35,741 bases of DNA from Sphingobacteriales bacterium (GTDB taxonomy: Bacteria > Bacteroidota > Bacteroidia > Chitinophagales > Chitinophagaceae), in contig JACPUV010000032.1 of assembly GCA_016192105.1 (NCBI GenBank), positions 1 to 35,741 of the forward strand, read 5' to 3'. How positions within the stretch are numbered: the first letter of the stretch is position 1; each line of letters starts with the position of its first letter. Positions 15,578-24,738 of the stretch are shown here, in pieces. The position numbers and the translations under genes were made by a program. The notes below the pieces were generated by a model, which saw only the letters and a program-made list of their open reading frames with translations, was not told where the DNA came from and made no database searches.

Positions 15578-17536
15578 TTACAGCATCTTTTCAATCTTAT
15601 ATTTCTCCTCTTTCGTTACCGTTTTCCATTCATCCGTGCGGAACGGTACGGCGGGGAATCCTTCTTTGTTGAACAGGTTACAGTCGCTGGCATCCCCGAT
15701 CCAGCCGAAATGAACGGCAACGGGGTTTTCCACGCTATCACAGGTAAGAACAACCGTATTCCCGGAAACGTGCGCCCGGGCATAATGAAAGACCTGGTCC
15801 TTACCCGCGATTTCAAAGCCTTTGATGTATCCGTATTTATCAGGGGTCACCAACCCGGTACCGGTATGATCAAATGAAAGGACTACCTGGCTGCCTTTTA
15901 TCTCCATCGACCTGAATACGGGGCCCTGTGACTCCATCGGCTTCCCGTAAATATTATTTAACGCGAGGGCGGTCAGCCGCCTTCCCACTTCCTGTTTATT
16001 GGTCGGATGAATATCCCGGGGATGGCCAATATCTGTCGTCACCGCCATACCGGTTGCGGGCACCTGGAGTGTCAGGGTTTGCGCTTCCCTCAGTTCGGCC
16101 CATCCGCAGCCTTCATTACTGTTACCATCAGTGTTAAAAGTGGCCAGTTGTACAAAATAAAATGGCATTTGAGGGTTCTTCCATTTGCTGCGCCAGTCCT
16201 GTATTAATAAGGGAAATGCTTTCCGGTACTGGTAGGACCTGCTTGCATTGGATTCTCCCTGGTACCACAACACGCCCCGGAATGCGAAGGGGATCAGCGG
16301 GCTGATCATGGCATTGTAACAGAGAGAAGGCAGGGAATTTTCATTGGTATTTTTTTTGACTGCCTCCACCTGGAACTTCCAATCCCCGGCAAGGGAAACA
16401 GAAAACCGGTCCAGGCTTAATTTCATTTCAGCCGGATCCCCATAAATGCCCCCACCACCGCCATTGTCCACCACACGGACCGCAATCACATTTTTTCCTT
16501 CTTTAAGTACGCCTGCCGGAACAACATACTTTCTGCCTGCATCCCACTGGCTGGTACTTCCAATTTTCACCCCATTAACATAGGTACTATCGTTGTCATC
16601 AATTTTTGCCAGTTCCAACAGCGCTTCTTTTGAGAAATCAAGGGCGGGCAGCACAATTGATTTTCTCAGCCAGACCACCCCATCCAGTTCCCCGATACTT
16701 TGTTCCTCCCATAATTGGGGTTGCTTTAAAACGGGCCATCTTGTATCATCAAAAGCTGTATTCATCAATAAACCCGGGGTCAGGTCCTGTATCCGGGTTC
16801 CCTGCAGCGCTTCAATCCGTAATTCACTGGCCTTCACTTTTAAGCGGGTCAGCGAATCCAGGTCCATCCGGGGCATACCGGCAATCATTTCCCGGAATTC
16901 ATCGCTGCCTTCAAAGGCCTCCCGGCTGATCCATGTTTCAATATTGGTACCGCCCCAGGAGGCATTGATCAGCCCGATGGGAACCTTTAGTTCATTATAG
17001 ATATTCCGCGCAAAGAAATAGCCGATCGCGGAAAAGTCAGCCACCGTGGATGAATCGCATACATTCCATTGGCCTTTTTCAAAATCGGCCCTGGGCAGGG
17101 AACTGATGGTTTTACCGATTTTAATATGCCTGATAAAAGGGTTGTTGGCCATCGCCATTTCCTGCTTTGCATTCATCGACTGTCCCACGCGCCATTCCAT
17201 ATTCGACTGACCGCTGCAGATCCAGACCTCGCCCACCAGTATATTTTTGACCGACAGGCTGCTTTTTCCCTTGATGGTCATTTCATAAGGGCCACCTGCT
17301 GTTTCGGGATCCAGCCGCAGCATCCATTTCCCGCTTTTATCGGCCCTGGTGATTTTAACCTGGTCATGGAACCGCAGTTCAATTTTTTCATTGGCATCCG
17401 CCCAGCCCCAGACCGGAACCTGAACATTGCGCTGAAAGACCATATTATTTGAAAACAATGCCGGCAATTTGATCGTAGCATAGAGTCCGGCCTGGATCTG
17501 GAGTACTCCGATAAGGAGCAAATAAACTTTTTTCAT
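15578..17536 (-). CDS. Secreted SASA-domain carbohydrate esterase (sialate O-acetylesterase-like)
   Basis: A 652-residue protein with signal peptide (MKKVYLLLIGVLQIQAGLYA). An N-terminal beta domain (LPALFSNNMVFQRNVQVPVWG) leads to the SGNH/SASA hydrolase. The nucleophile is Ser111 in ICSGQSNMEW, followed by LINASWGGTNIETW, VLWYQGESNA and a C-terminal catalytic DxxH (DIHPTNKQEVGRRL). A jelly-roll insertion lies at about 260-380 (LAKIDDNDSTYVNG, GKNVIAVRVVDNGGGG). Such enzymes in utilisation loci remove O-acetyl groups from xylan, sialic acid or other glycans. The start codon overlaps the stop of the upstream EEP gene (ATGA), so the genes are translationally coupled. The protein appears complete despite the GH27 remnant just after its stop. 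Confidence 0.9.
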   Translation of the reverse strand: MKKVYLLLIGVLQIQAGLYATIKLPALFSNNMVFQRNVQVPVWGWADANEKIELRFHDQVKITRADKSGKWMLRLDPETAGGPYEMTIKGKSSLSVKNILVGEVWICSGQSNMEWRVGQSMNAKQEMAMANNPFIRHIKIGKTISSLPRADFEKGQWNVCDSSTVADFSAIGYFFARNIYNELKVPIGLINASWGGTNIETWISREAFEGSDEFREMIAGMPRMDLDSLTRLKVKASELRIEALQGTRIQDLTPGLLMNTAFDDTRWPVLKQPQLWEEQSIGELDGVVWLRKSIVLPALDFSKEALLELAKIDDNDSTYVNGVKIGSTSQWDAGRKYVVPAGVLKEGKNVIAVRVVDNGGGGGIYGDPAEMKLSLDRFSVSLAGDWKFQVEAVKKNTNENSLPSLCYNAMISPLIPFAFRGVLWYQGESNASRSYQYRKAFPLLIQDWRSKWKNPQMPFYFVQLATFNTDGNSNEGCGWAELREAQTLTLQVPATGMAVTTDIGHPRDIHPTNKQEVGRRLTALALNNIYGKPMESQGPVFRSMEIKGSQVVLSFDHTGTGLVTPDKYGYIKGFEIAGKDQVFHYARAHVSGNTVVLTCDSVENPVAVHFGWIGDASDCNLFNKEGFPAVPFRTDEWKTVTKEEKYKIEKML

Positions 17537-18384
17537 CTTTTAGCAAAGTTAACCCGGATAAATACGGGCAAATGGTCGGAAGGATATTTAAGGTCATAGG
17601 AATCGGACAGCACCGCGAATTTCGTAACGGCGATATCCGTCTTCTTTGAAACAAAGATATAATCGATCAGCAGGGTTACCCGCTTATTAAACTCAAAATT
17701 ATTGAAGGTGCCGGCGGGCCCGTAGGGTTTTGACAAAGAAACATCCCGGGTGTCATTCATTTTCTCCCTCAGTTTTACCAGCGGGGCCGTTCCAGGCTCG
17801 GCGTTAAAGTCCCCCATAAAAAATACGGGTAATTTTTTCGTATTGACCGAATCCATTCTTTTTAGAATCAGTTCAACGGACTTTACCCGGGCCAGTTCCC
17901 CGTTGTTATCGAGGTGGGTGTTAAAAACCCAGAAGGCGCGTCCTGTTTTCCGGTCCGTAAACAAGGCATAGGTACAAACGCGTAAATACGAGGCATCCCA
18001 TCCTTTTGAAATTTTCTCCGGCGTTTCTGAAAGCCAGAAAGTGGATTGCTTCACTAATTTCAGCCGGTGGTAATTGTAAAAGATCGGGGAAGACTCCCCT
18101 TTCCCCGCTCCTTCCCTGCCCAGGCCAATATGTTTATAGCTGGAGAGTGCACTGTCGAGGTAATTGACCTGACCCGGCAGGCATTCCTGCATGCCCACGA
18201 TATCCGGTTCATGAAATTTCAACTGGGCGGCAAATACTTCCTTTCGGTTGCCCCATTTGTTTTCCCCGTCCGCTTCTGTTTCCAGGCGGATATTATAGGT
18301 CATTAAATGCAAAGTCTGGCTGAACGCAGCGCCCGGCAGCAGCCAGCAGAGAAGGAATACCGGGACTATATTTTTCTTAAACAT
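17533..18384 (-). CDS. Secreted endonuclease/exonuclease/phosphatase (EEP) family hydrolase
   Basis: A 283-residue protein with a signal peptide (MFKKNIVPVFLLCWLLPGAAFSQ). It has the full set of EEP (DNase I-like) metal and catalytic motifs: MTYNIR, VGMQE, FNTHLDNNG, MGDFNAEPGT, LIDYIFVS and SDHLPVF. The fold hydrolyses phosphodiesters or phosphomonoesters with Mg2+. Members of this secreted subgroup frequently sit among glycoside hydrolases in Bacteroidota, and their substrate there is not established. It begins 11 bases after the GH16 stop and overlaps the SASA start by 4 bases. Confidence 0.9.
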   Translation of the reverse strand: MFKKNIVPVFLLCWLLPGAAFSQTLHLMTYNIRLETEADGENKWGNRKEVFAAQLKFHEPDIVGMQECLPGQVNYLDSALSSYKHIGLGREGAGKGESSPIFYNYHRLKLVKQSTFWLSETPEKISKGWDASYLRVCTYALFTDRKTGRAFWVFNTHLDNNGELARVKSVELILKRMDSVNTKKLPVFFMGDFNAEPGTAPLVKLREKMNDTRDVSLSKPYGPAGTFNNFEFNKRVTLLIDYIFVSKKTDIAVTKFAVLSDSYDLKYPSDHLPVFIRVNFAKR

Positions 18385-18395
18385 AACATTGATTA

Positions 18396-19199
18396 TTACT
18401 GGTACACCCGTATCCAGTCCACCTCCATTACGGCCGGGAACACGGAATCATCCACTCCGTATTTTCCACCCCAGTTCCCGCCAATCGCCAGGTTCATAAT
18501 TAAGTAAAAAGGCTGACTGAAGGGCCATTCCTTTACCGACAGGTGTTCATTTACGACATGATTGTACAGCACCCCGTCCAGCAGGAAATCAATTTTCTCT
18601 GCCGTCCATTCAATCGAATACACATGAAACTGTTCATACGGATCTGCAATAAAAATCCCCTTTCCTTTCTGGGTTCCTTTCAGGTGATTAGACGCTTCGG
18701 AGTGAATGGTGCCGAATACACTGTCTTTCCCATACCCCACATGTTCCATGATATCAATTTCCCCGCAGGCAGGCCAGCCCGCTTTTTTTATATTTGTCCC
18801 GAGCATCCAGATAGCCGGCCAGGTGCCCCTCCCCGGCGGGAGTTTGGCCCTGATCTCAATCCGGCCGCCGGTAAATTCGGCTTTACCCTTTGTTTGCAAC
18901 CGGACAGAAGTGTAGCTCCTGTTTTCCCGGTTTTCTTTCCGGGCGATAATTTCCAATACCCCATTTTTCACTTTTACATTTTGCGTATCGCCCGCCGTAT
19001 AATATTGCAATTCATTATTTCCCCACCCATGGCCCCCCGCTTCATAGTTCCACTTCGTGCTGTCCGGCAACCCGGCGTAATCAAATTCTTCTGCCCATAC
19101 CAGTTTCGCAAACTCCGTTTGTGAAGCGGCCCGCTCCCGGAAAAAAAGGACACTGAGCAAGAGCAGTGAGCGGAACAGGGTTTTCCTGCTGGGTTTCAT
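18396..19199 (-). CDS. Secreted GH16 endo-beta-1,3-glucanase-like enzyme (laminarinase type)
   Basis: A 267-residue protein from the ATG at 19199. This start gives a signal peptide (FRSLLLLSVLFFRERAASQ), whereas the longer frame from 19286 adds 29 residues with no family match. The catalytic signature GEIDIMEHVG gives nucleophile Glu147, Asp149 and acid/base Glu152. The extra Met (E-I-D-I-M-E) is the beta-bulge form of subfamily GH16_3. WAEEFDYAG, WNYEAGGHGWGNNELQYYT, PPGRGTWPAIWMLG and MEVDWIRVYQ complete the jelly roll. It hydrolyses internal beta-1,3 links, most often in laminarin-type glucan; some relatives cut beta-1,3-galactan. It is the first gene of the enzyme operon, with a 281-base leader region upstream. 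Confidence 0.92.
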   Translation of the reverse strand: MKPSRKTLFRSLLLLSVLFFRERAASQTEFAKLVWAEEFDYAGLPDSTKWNYEAGGHGWGNNELQYYTAGDTQNVKVKNGVLEIIARKENRENRSYTSVRLQTKGKAEFTGGRIEIRAKLPPGRGTWPAIWMLGTNIKKAGWPACGEIDIMEHVGYGKDSVFGTIHSEASNHLKGTQKGKGIFIADPYEQFHVYSIEWTAEKIDFLLDGVLYNHVVNEHLSVKEWPFSQPFYLIMNLAIGGNWGGKYGVDDSVFPAVMEVDWIRVYQ

Positions 19200-19244
19200 A
19201 CTGAATGATTTTGGAATAACTAATATAACCTTTCTGAGAGAATT

Positions 19245-19291
19245 AAAAAGTGGAAGTAAAAACTTAGACAAGTAAATACGATCCACTTTTT
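19245..19291 (-). repeat. 10-bp inverted repeat in the leader of the GH16 operon
   Basis: AAAAAGTGGA (19245-19254) is repeated in inverse orientation as TCCACTTTTT (19282-19291), 27 bases apart and about 46 bases before the GH16 ATG. It may be an operator or a leader hairpin. T-rich bases flank it on both strands, but the loop is too long for a convincing terminator. I see no consensus promoter in this gap. Confidence 0.4.
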
Positions 19292-19386
19292 TGCTTATTG
19301 CTTATGCATAACTGCTCTTATGAAAAATAGTTACACGGTTCCCGGTAACAGGCAGACCGGAATTTACCAGCATCCGGGCCGCTATG

Positions 19387-19422
19387 AAATAAATGGAGGA
19401 GTCATCCGGGACTCCTCCATCC
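19387..19422 (-). terminator. Terminator of the susC-susD transcript
   Basis: ATGGAGGAGTC (19393-19403) and GACTCCTCCAT (19410-19420) form a perfect 11-bp stem with a 6-base loop. On the minus strand it is followed by TTATTTC. It lies about 60 bases past the SusD stop and separates SusCD from the enzyme operon. Confidence 0.85.
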
Positions 19423-19480
19423 TTATTTAGCTTTTATACACGCATATACAAAATTTGTTGCTTCCTGTTCAGTCAGGCCC

Positions 19481-21022
19481 TTATTGCAACCACCAGGGAG
19501 TTTTATTTACGTCGTCTGTACCGCCGAACTGATCGTCGATCGCTTTCTTATAATTTACCGGATTTTTAGTGCTCTCATCCGTCGGGTACATGTTGCGCTT
19601 TGGAACCTGTGTAGGCGCCCCGGAGTTCAGGGAAGTAGCCGGGTCAAGCGGGAAAACAGGATAGCCCGTGCGTTGAAAATTTCTAAACGACATATTTCCG
19701 CCGGCCTGGAAGAAATCGATGAAATACCGCTGCATCCAGATCTGTTGCTCCCGCTCCAATTTGGTGCCCCCGGTCTTATAGGCCGCTTCTCCTGTGAAAT
19801 AATTATCAATATACGTTTGGGTAATAGCCATTCCGTGCAGGTTTGACTGTATTACAGTCCCCAGGGTCCTGTAATAATCAAGCTGTGCTTTTACACCATT
19901 CTCGTAATAGGTCTGTGCATTACCGGCTACCCAGCCCTCTTCAATAGCTTCCGCGATAATGAAACATTGCTCCGCGTAGGTAAAGTAGAGATACGGATCG
20001 CCGATCCTGGATGCGGAAGAAGCATACCGTTTATTCAGCAAAGAATATTTCCCGGCTGCCCGGTTAAGGTCGAGCAGGTTAGGAGATAATTCGGAGGGGG
20101 CCCCTTCGTAGGCTGCAAAATCACTCTCGAGTAATCCCCCGGTAATCTTTTCAGCGGCCGGTTCGCCGAAATAAAACAGCCTGCGGTCATTTACATTCTT
20201 CAGCGCATCCACCATCAGTTTCGACATGGCCAGGTTAATCCGCATGCCTTCCCCATTGTAAAAAGGATAAGTGGCATTTGTATTATCCAGGTAGGACAAT
20301 TGAAAATTATCCGAATTGGCGGTCATCAGATTGCCAGCCGCGACTATTTCCGCAAACCTTGTTTTTTGGGCGGGGGTGATTTTCTTACTGATCATCTGCA
20401 GCACTCTTAACTGCATGGCATTACAAAGCCTGCGCCATTTTGCGGCATTACCACCCATCATGATGTCTCCGGTAAAGTTGGCACCCTGGGCGAATTTTTC
20501 TTCCGCTGCTTTCAGGTCATTCAATACAGCCACAAATACATCAGCCTGTTTATCATATACCGGCCGGGTGATTCCTTCTTCCGCCATTCCTGCTTCGGAA
20601 TAGGGAATATCTCCCATATCCAGTGTTGCCGTAAAGCCATACCAGGCTTTCAGAAATAATCGCAATCCTTCGTAGGATGATTTTGCCGGGTTTCCTTCTG
20701 CAAAATCAACCATTCTGTTCAGCATGGTTATGTTCTGAGCCCCTCCGAATCCCCCGTAAGGATAATAAGAAGAAAAATACTGGTAAGGGTTGGGGTTGTT
20801 TTGAAGATTGGTACAATGCTTACTCCATAACTGCGCCGTACCCCAGTCTGTCGGGTTCGGGTTCCAGAACCGGTAAGTACTTTTCAGTACCGATGTGGCC
20901 AGCAAATCGGGTGAGACTGAAGTAGGCACATCCGGGTTGGTATTTAACTCGTCGAATTTTTTACATGAGCTTGCAACCGTAAAAGAAATTGCCGCAAGTA
21001 GTATATAATGTATTTTTTTCAT
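19481..21022 (-). CDS. SusD/RagB-family outer-membrane glycan-binding lipoprotein
   Basis: A 513-residue lipoprotein with lipobox Cys20 (FTVASSC) followed by KKFDELNTNPDVPT, the hallmark start of the SusD_2 subgroup. Other family blocks are SYEGLRLFLKAWYGFTATLDMGDIPYSEA, DIMMGGNAAKWRRLCNAMQLRVLQMISKK and YFTYAEQCFIIAEAIEEGW, with the C-terminal PWWLQ typical of the group. SusD lids the SusC transporter and captures oligosaccharide at the cell surface. It starts 11 bases after the SusC stop and ends before a strong terminator. The glycan specificity cannot be read from sequence. Confidence 0.95.
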   Translation of the reverse strand: MKKIHYILLAAISFTVASSCKKFDELNTNPDVPTSVSPDLLATSVLKSTYRFWNPNPTDWGTAQLWSKHCTNLQNNPNPYQYFSSYYPYGGFGGAQNITMLNRMVDFAEGNPAKSSYEGLRLFLKAWYGFTATLDMGDIPYSEAGMAEEGITRPVYDKQADVFVAVLNDLKAAEEKFAQGANFTGDIMMGGNAAKWRRLCNAMQLRVLQMISKKITPAQKTRFAEIVAAGNLMTANSDNFQLSYLDNTNATYPFYNGEGMRINLAMSKLMVDALKNVNDRRLFYFGEPAAEKITGGLLESDFAAYEGAPSELSPNLLDLNRAAGKYSLLNKRYASSASRIGDPYLYFTYAEQCFIIAEAIEEGWVAGNAQTYYENGVKAQLDYYRTLGTVIQSNLHGMAITQTYIDNYFTGEAAYKTGGTKLEREQQIWMQRYFIDFFQAGGNMSFRNFQRTGYPVFPLDPATSLNSGAPTQVPKRNMYPTDESTKNPVNYKKAIDDQFGGTDDVNKTPWWLQ

Positions 21023-21033
21023 TGCTACAATTT

Positions 21034-24000
21034 TTAGAACGTGAAATTAATTTTGAATCCGATATACCTGGTTGACGGGTCTGCAAAGTCTTCATTACCG
21101 CCGTCCGGATCAGAATATTTAAATTGTTTTGCTTTCAGCAGTACATTTTGGCCAATCAGACTAACAGAAGCTGCTTTGGCTACTTTATGCAATAGTCTGG
21201 CCGGCACATTGTAGCTTAAAGAAATCTCACGCAATTTAAAGAAGGTCCTGGAGTAGGTATCCGCCTTGCTTCCGTTACCACCCCATGCACTGCTATTGTG
21301 CAGATCGACCATGAATTGTTTGTAAGTGGTTTTCACATCATTTGTTGCGAAAACACGGGTGTCAGTCAGGATATTACCATTCACATCATAGGTAGCCGTC
21401 CCTGATACCACTTTTACCCCCTGGCCCAGGTAATTACTGGAACCGGGCGTAGCGACATCCAGTTCTCTTTCAGGTGAAAGCGAATTGGGGTGAACACCTG
21501 CCTGCCACATATAACTTTCGGTCCGGGTATTGGCCAACCCGCCGTTTACCCCGTCAAATGAGAGGAATAAACTAAGGTTCTTATACCGTAAACTGGTATT
21601 GGTTCCCCAGATGAATTTCGGGTCGTAGTAGCCAAATAATACATCATATCCATGAACAATCGGCCTTCCGCTGCCATTGAGTATAAGGCTTCCTGAAAAA
21701 TCGCCTTTCCCGGCGGGAACACGCTGAAAATCCCGGCTGATAAAATGATCCGCACGCTCTCCCACTTTTACCCAGGGCTTTTTGGCGGAATAGACGGGAT
21801 CCAACTTGGTATAGTAACTGGCAAAAGTTGACCAGTTAAAACCTAAGTCCAGTTGCCAGTCTTTTGTTTTAACAGGAGAGCCGGTAAGGATCATTTCCCA
21901 ACCGCGCCTGGTAATTTCCTCACCAAAATTGGTAACAAGGCCGCTGTACCCGGAAGCCCCTGTTAACCCAACAGTGGTAATACGATCGAAAGATCTTTTT
22001 GAATAATGAGAAATATCGATCATAACCCGGTTCTTCAGGAATATAGCCTGCAAACCCTGTTCATAGGTTTCAGAACTGGCAGGATTGATAGCCGGATCAT
22101 ACAAATTTGAAGGAACTCCGGCGCCATTCAACGTACCCCAGGTACCGGCAGAGTAGGTATAACTGCTATTGATCTGGTAAATGTCAGCAGGTCTCTTAGA
22201 GATGGTCCAGGAAGCTCTCAGTTTTAATAAATCCAGCCAGTTCCTGGTCTGCGGCAATAATTCCGAAGCGATAAAGCTGGCAGCTACGGAAGGATAGAAA
22301 TAAGAACGTTGTGATTTTGCCAGGGTAGAACTCCAGTCATTACGCCCCGTGAAGTCCAGGTAGGCCATCCTGTTCCATGAAACAGCGACACGGCCAAATA
22401 ATGAATTCACCTGCTGTGAAGCCGTAGATTGTGCTACCTGTGCCGGATTGATGGATGCTTTAATGGAGAAAAAGCCGGGAACAGAAAGCCCCCCTTGTGT
22501 ACTGGCATTCATATTATCATCCCGGCGGTAAAAAATTGTTCCCCCGGCAAGATATTCTACTGTAAACTTCTTGATTTTCCTTTCGCCCGTCAGCAACAGA
22601 TCGGTGTTATTACTGAATCCATTGCTAACCCCAATATTGTATTGACCTTTCCTGCCGCCATTCCAGCCGCTGTAATCAGCACCCGGAACACCTGTGTTTC
22701 CGGAAGAAAGATAAGAGCCCCAGGAAGACCTTAACTGACCGGATTCTTTATAGAAATCAACCCCTGAACGGAGAGTGGCTTTTAACCAGGGCTTTAGCTG
22801 ATAACTCATAGACAAATCCGCGTTAAAAATGTCACGGGAAATTTCATTTGTTTTTTCGTAGCGGTCGAAATAGGGATTGTTCTCAGAATTACCGGCATAA
22901 TCATTAATGGTACCACCGGGTATCAGTCCAAAATGGTTATTTTGTATTTCTCCTGGTTTGATCCAGTAATTATTCTTATACTGACGAAGATCCCAGTCAG
23001 AAGGCGACCATATCAGGATACTGTACATCGGGTCATAGGAAGTGTAGCCGTTAGAGCCGATATTCTTGGAAGCTTTTTTAGCATACGACAAATTTGCGGT
23101 TAACTTAAACTTATCCAGGTCCAGGTCGGCGCCAAAAGCGTATGTATATTTTTGCAGCCGGGCATTGGGGTAGCGGCCCTTATTCTCCACCCAGTTAAAA
23201 GAATTCCGGAGTGAAACATTATCCTTCCGGTAACCAATATTTAAATTATTGTTGGTTACATAACCCTGTTCCAGGAAATTCTTAAAATTGTCTTTACCCA
23301 CCGGCAGGTAGGGCCTGACGGAAAAGGTTTTTGAAATCGGGTCCCATTGATTTTGCATGGACCCGTCCATTTTCGCGCCCCAGGATGCATCAGAGTTCAG
23401 GCTGTAAATACCACTGCCTCCACGGCCATATACTGATTGTTTCTCAGGAATAGCCAGGAAACCAGCCGTAAACATCGTATTGGATGTAAAATTCACCGTG
23501 ACCCCGGTATTATTTGTACTGCCGTTTTTGGTGGTAATCATGATGGCACCTCTTTCACCCCGAAAACCATACAAAGCCGAAGCGGTGGCTCCTTTCAAAA
23601 TACTGATCGACTCAATATCCTCTGATGAGATATCGCTTAAGGTTTTATTCTGATAAGCGACCCCGTCAATCACCAATAAAGCACTCTCTCCCCGGACAGA
23701 AACAACGGGAACAGCAGCGAAATCGGATGAGTTTTTAACCAGCACCCCCGCCACTTTACCGGTAAGGGAGGTAGCGATATCCAAACCGGAAACTTTTTGA
23801 ACGCTCTCTCCGGATACTTTCTGAACGGCATAACCCAGCGCTTTTTCTTCCCGTTTAATACCCAGCGCGGTCACGATCACATTTTCGTTAGTCATGACAG
23901 CATCCGCCAATGAGATATTAAAACTGGTGCTGGCGGCCGTCACTTTTACAGACTGGGAAGCTTTACCGACAAATGAAAAAGTCAGTACATCACCCGGCTC

Positions 24001-24462
24001 AGCCTGTACGCTGTAATTCCCGTTTGCATCAGTGGTGGTACCGCGTTTGGTTCTTTCATTGATCACGCTCACCCCGGCAACCGCTTCCCCTCTTGCATCG
24101 GTAACTTTTCCTTTGATTTCAGCCGGAACCGGTGCAGGCGGCTCTGTAACCAGGGGCTCAGGTGCCACCAGTTTTCTCCGGACAATGATGGTGTTCTCAG
24201 AAATGGTGTAAGACAGGTCCTGGCCCTGGAAGCAAAAATCAAGGGCCTCATCAATGTCCGCTTTTTTAATATTTACTGTCACATTTTTGGCGGTGGACAG
24301 CACTTCATCCGCATAAAAAAAATGGAACCCGGTTTGTTTCCGGATCTCATCAAATACCTTTTGCAGAGTCAGGTTTTCCCCCTTCAGCGTAACTTTCTGG
24401 GAGTATCCACTGGCACTGACCTGAAGGCAGGCAGCGACTAATAAAACTGTTATAAGTTTCAT
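21034..24462 (-). CDS. SusC/RagA TonB-dependent outer-membrane transporter with STN signalling domain
   Basis: A 1142-residue protein from the ATG at 24462, which gives the signal peptide MKLITVLLVAACLQVSASGYSQ. An STN domain (about 25-105; LQKVFDEIRKQTGFHFFYADEVL) is followed by a CarboxypepD_reg-like domain (IKGKVTDARGEAVAGVSVINE). A plug domain (about 200-310) contains VRGESALLVIDGVAYQNKTLSD and the SusC SISILKGATASALYGFRGERGAIMITTK block. The 22-strand barrel ends in YIGFKINFTF. It imports oligosaccharides with energy from TonB. The STN domain is present only in regulators-plus-transporters that signal to a FecR anti-sigma factor, which is encoded immediately upstream. The long 276-base leader contains a candidate antisense RNA. 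Confidence 0.95.
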   Translation of the reverse strand: MKLITVLLVAACLQVSASGYSQKVTLKGENLTLQKVFDEIRKQTGFHFFYADEVLSTAKNVTVNIKKADIDEALDFCFQGQDLSYTISENTIIVRRKLVAPEPLVTEPPAPVPAEIKGKVTDARGEAVAGVSVINERTKRGTTTDANGNYSVQAEPGDVLTFSFVGKASQSVKVTAASTSFNISLADAVMTNENVIVTALGIKREEKALGYAVQKVSGESVQKVSGLDIATSLTGKVAGVLVKNSSDFAAVPVVSVRGESALLVIDGVAYQNKTLSDISSEDIESISILKGATASALYGFRGERGAIMITTKNGSTNNTGVTVNFTSNTMFTAGFLAIPEKQSVYGRGGSGIYSLNSDASWGAKMDGSMQNQWDPISKTFSVRPYLPVGKDNFKNFLEQGYVTNNNLNIGYRKDNVSLRNSFNWVENKGRYPNARLQKYTYAFGADLDLDKFKLTANLSYAKKASKNIGSNGYTSYDPMYSILIWSPSDWDLRQYKNNYWIKPGEIQNNHFGLIPGGTINDYAGNSENNPYFDRYEKTNEISRDIFNADLSMSYQLKPWLKATLRSGVDFYKESGQLRSSWGSYLSSGNTGVPGADYSGWNGGRKGQYNIGVSNGFSNNTDLLLTGERKIKKFTVEYLAGGTIFYRRDDNMNASTQGGLSVPGFFSIKASINPAQVAQSTASQQVNSLFGRVAVSWNRMAYLDFTGRNDWSSTLAKSQRSYFYPSVAASFIASELLPQTRNWLDLLKLRASWTISKRPADIYQINSSYTYSAGTWGTLNGAGVPSNLYDPAINPASSETYEQGLQAIFLKNRVMIDISHYSKRSFDRITTVGLTGASGYSGLVTNFGEEITRRGWEMILTGSPVKTKDWQLDLGFNWSTFASYYTKLDPVYSAKKPWVKVGERADHFISRDFQRVPAGKGDFSGSLILNGSGRPIVHGYDVLFGYYDPKFIWGTNTSLRYKNLSLFLSFDGVNGGLANTRTESYMWQAGVHPNSLSPERELDVATPGSSNYLGQGVKVVSGTATYDVNGNILTDTRVFATNDVKTTYKQFMVDLHNSSAWGGNGSKADTYSRTFFKLREISLSYNVPARLLHKVAKAASVSLIGQNVLLKAKQFKYSDPDGGNEDFADPSTRYIGFKINFTF

Positions 24463-24507
24463 TATTCTAATCGTTTGTGTTGAAAATCGGCTTTTTTCCC
24501 AGCCGGA

Positions 24508-24538
24508 TTTACAAAGAGCAGCTAAATACATAAATTTG
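24508..24538 (+). promoter_or_regulatory. Plus-strand TTTA-N19-TAAATTTG promoter in the susC leader
   Basis: TAAATTTG (24531-24538) is a perfect TAnnTTTG box. TTTA (24508-24511) lies 19 bases upstream, the classical spacing. It points away from susC, toward an orphan terminator. No plus-strand protein gene lies downstream of it. Confidence 0.45.
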
Positions 24539-24542
24539 TATT

Positions 24543-24660
24543 ACCTGCCTAACCGGCAGGTAGGTTTGGGTTTAAGAATAAGCAACCGTTGTCAGACGTC
24601 GTTTATTTAAGCGCTCAAATTTTCGCCGGGCTTCCGCCGCAAACGGAACCCGGTTTTTTA
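24543..24660 (+). ncRNA. Candidate cis-antisense small RNA in the susC leader
   Basis: A transcript from the promoter at 24508-24538 would begin at a perfect hairpin, ACCTGCC (24543-24549) with GGCAGGT (24555-24561). After a largely unstructured middle it would end at the terminator at 24626-24659, giving about 118 bases. It is antisense to the leader of any susC mRNA started near or read through from fecR. The arrangement (ECF sigma, anti-sigma, antisense RNA, susC) is that of the DonS type of small RNA known from Bacteroides. No expression evidence is available, so this is a prediction from layout. Confidence 0.4.
24626..24659 (+). terminator. Orphan plus-strand terminator upstream of susC
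   Basis: CCGGG-C-TTCCG (24626-24636) pairs with CGGAA-CCCGG (24644-24653) with one bulged C, followed by six T residues. On the minus strand the stem is not followed by a U-run, so it works only for plus-strand transcripts, yet no plus-strand gene ends here. Confidence 0.75.
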
Positions 24661-24738
24661 TTGGGCACTTTTTAAACTACCGGCTATCCATCCCGGCCGG
24701 AAGGGTATAAAAAGTTCAGTTGCAGCATATTGTTTATA

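Noticed and set aside
19424..19483. A minus-strand frame overlapping the SusD end that reads KGLTEQEATNFVYACIKAK and then stops, possibly the tail of a lost gene.
   Set aside because: Only about 19 codons, no family match, and no upstream portion. SusD itself ends normally, so chance is the simpler explanation.
24463..24531. Longer SusC start at 24531 (23 extra residues).
   Set aside because: The extension disrupts the signal peptide, while MKLITVLLVAACLQVSASG at 24462 is a normal export signal.
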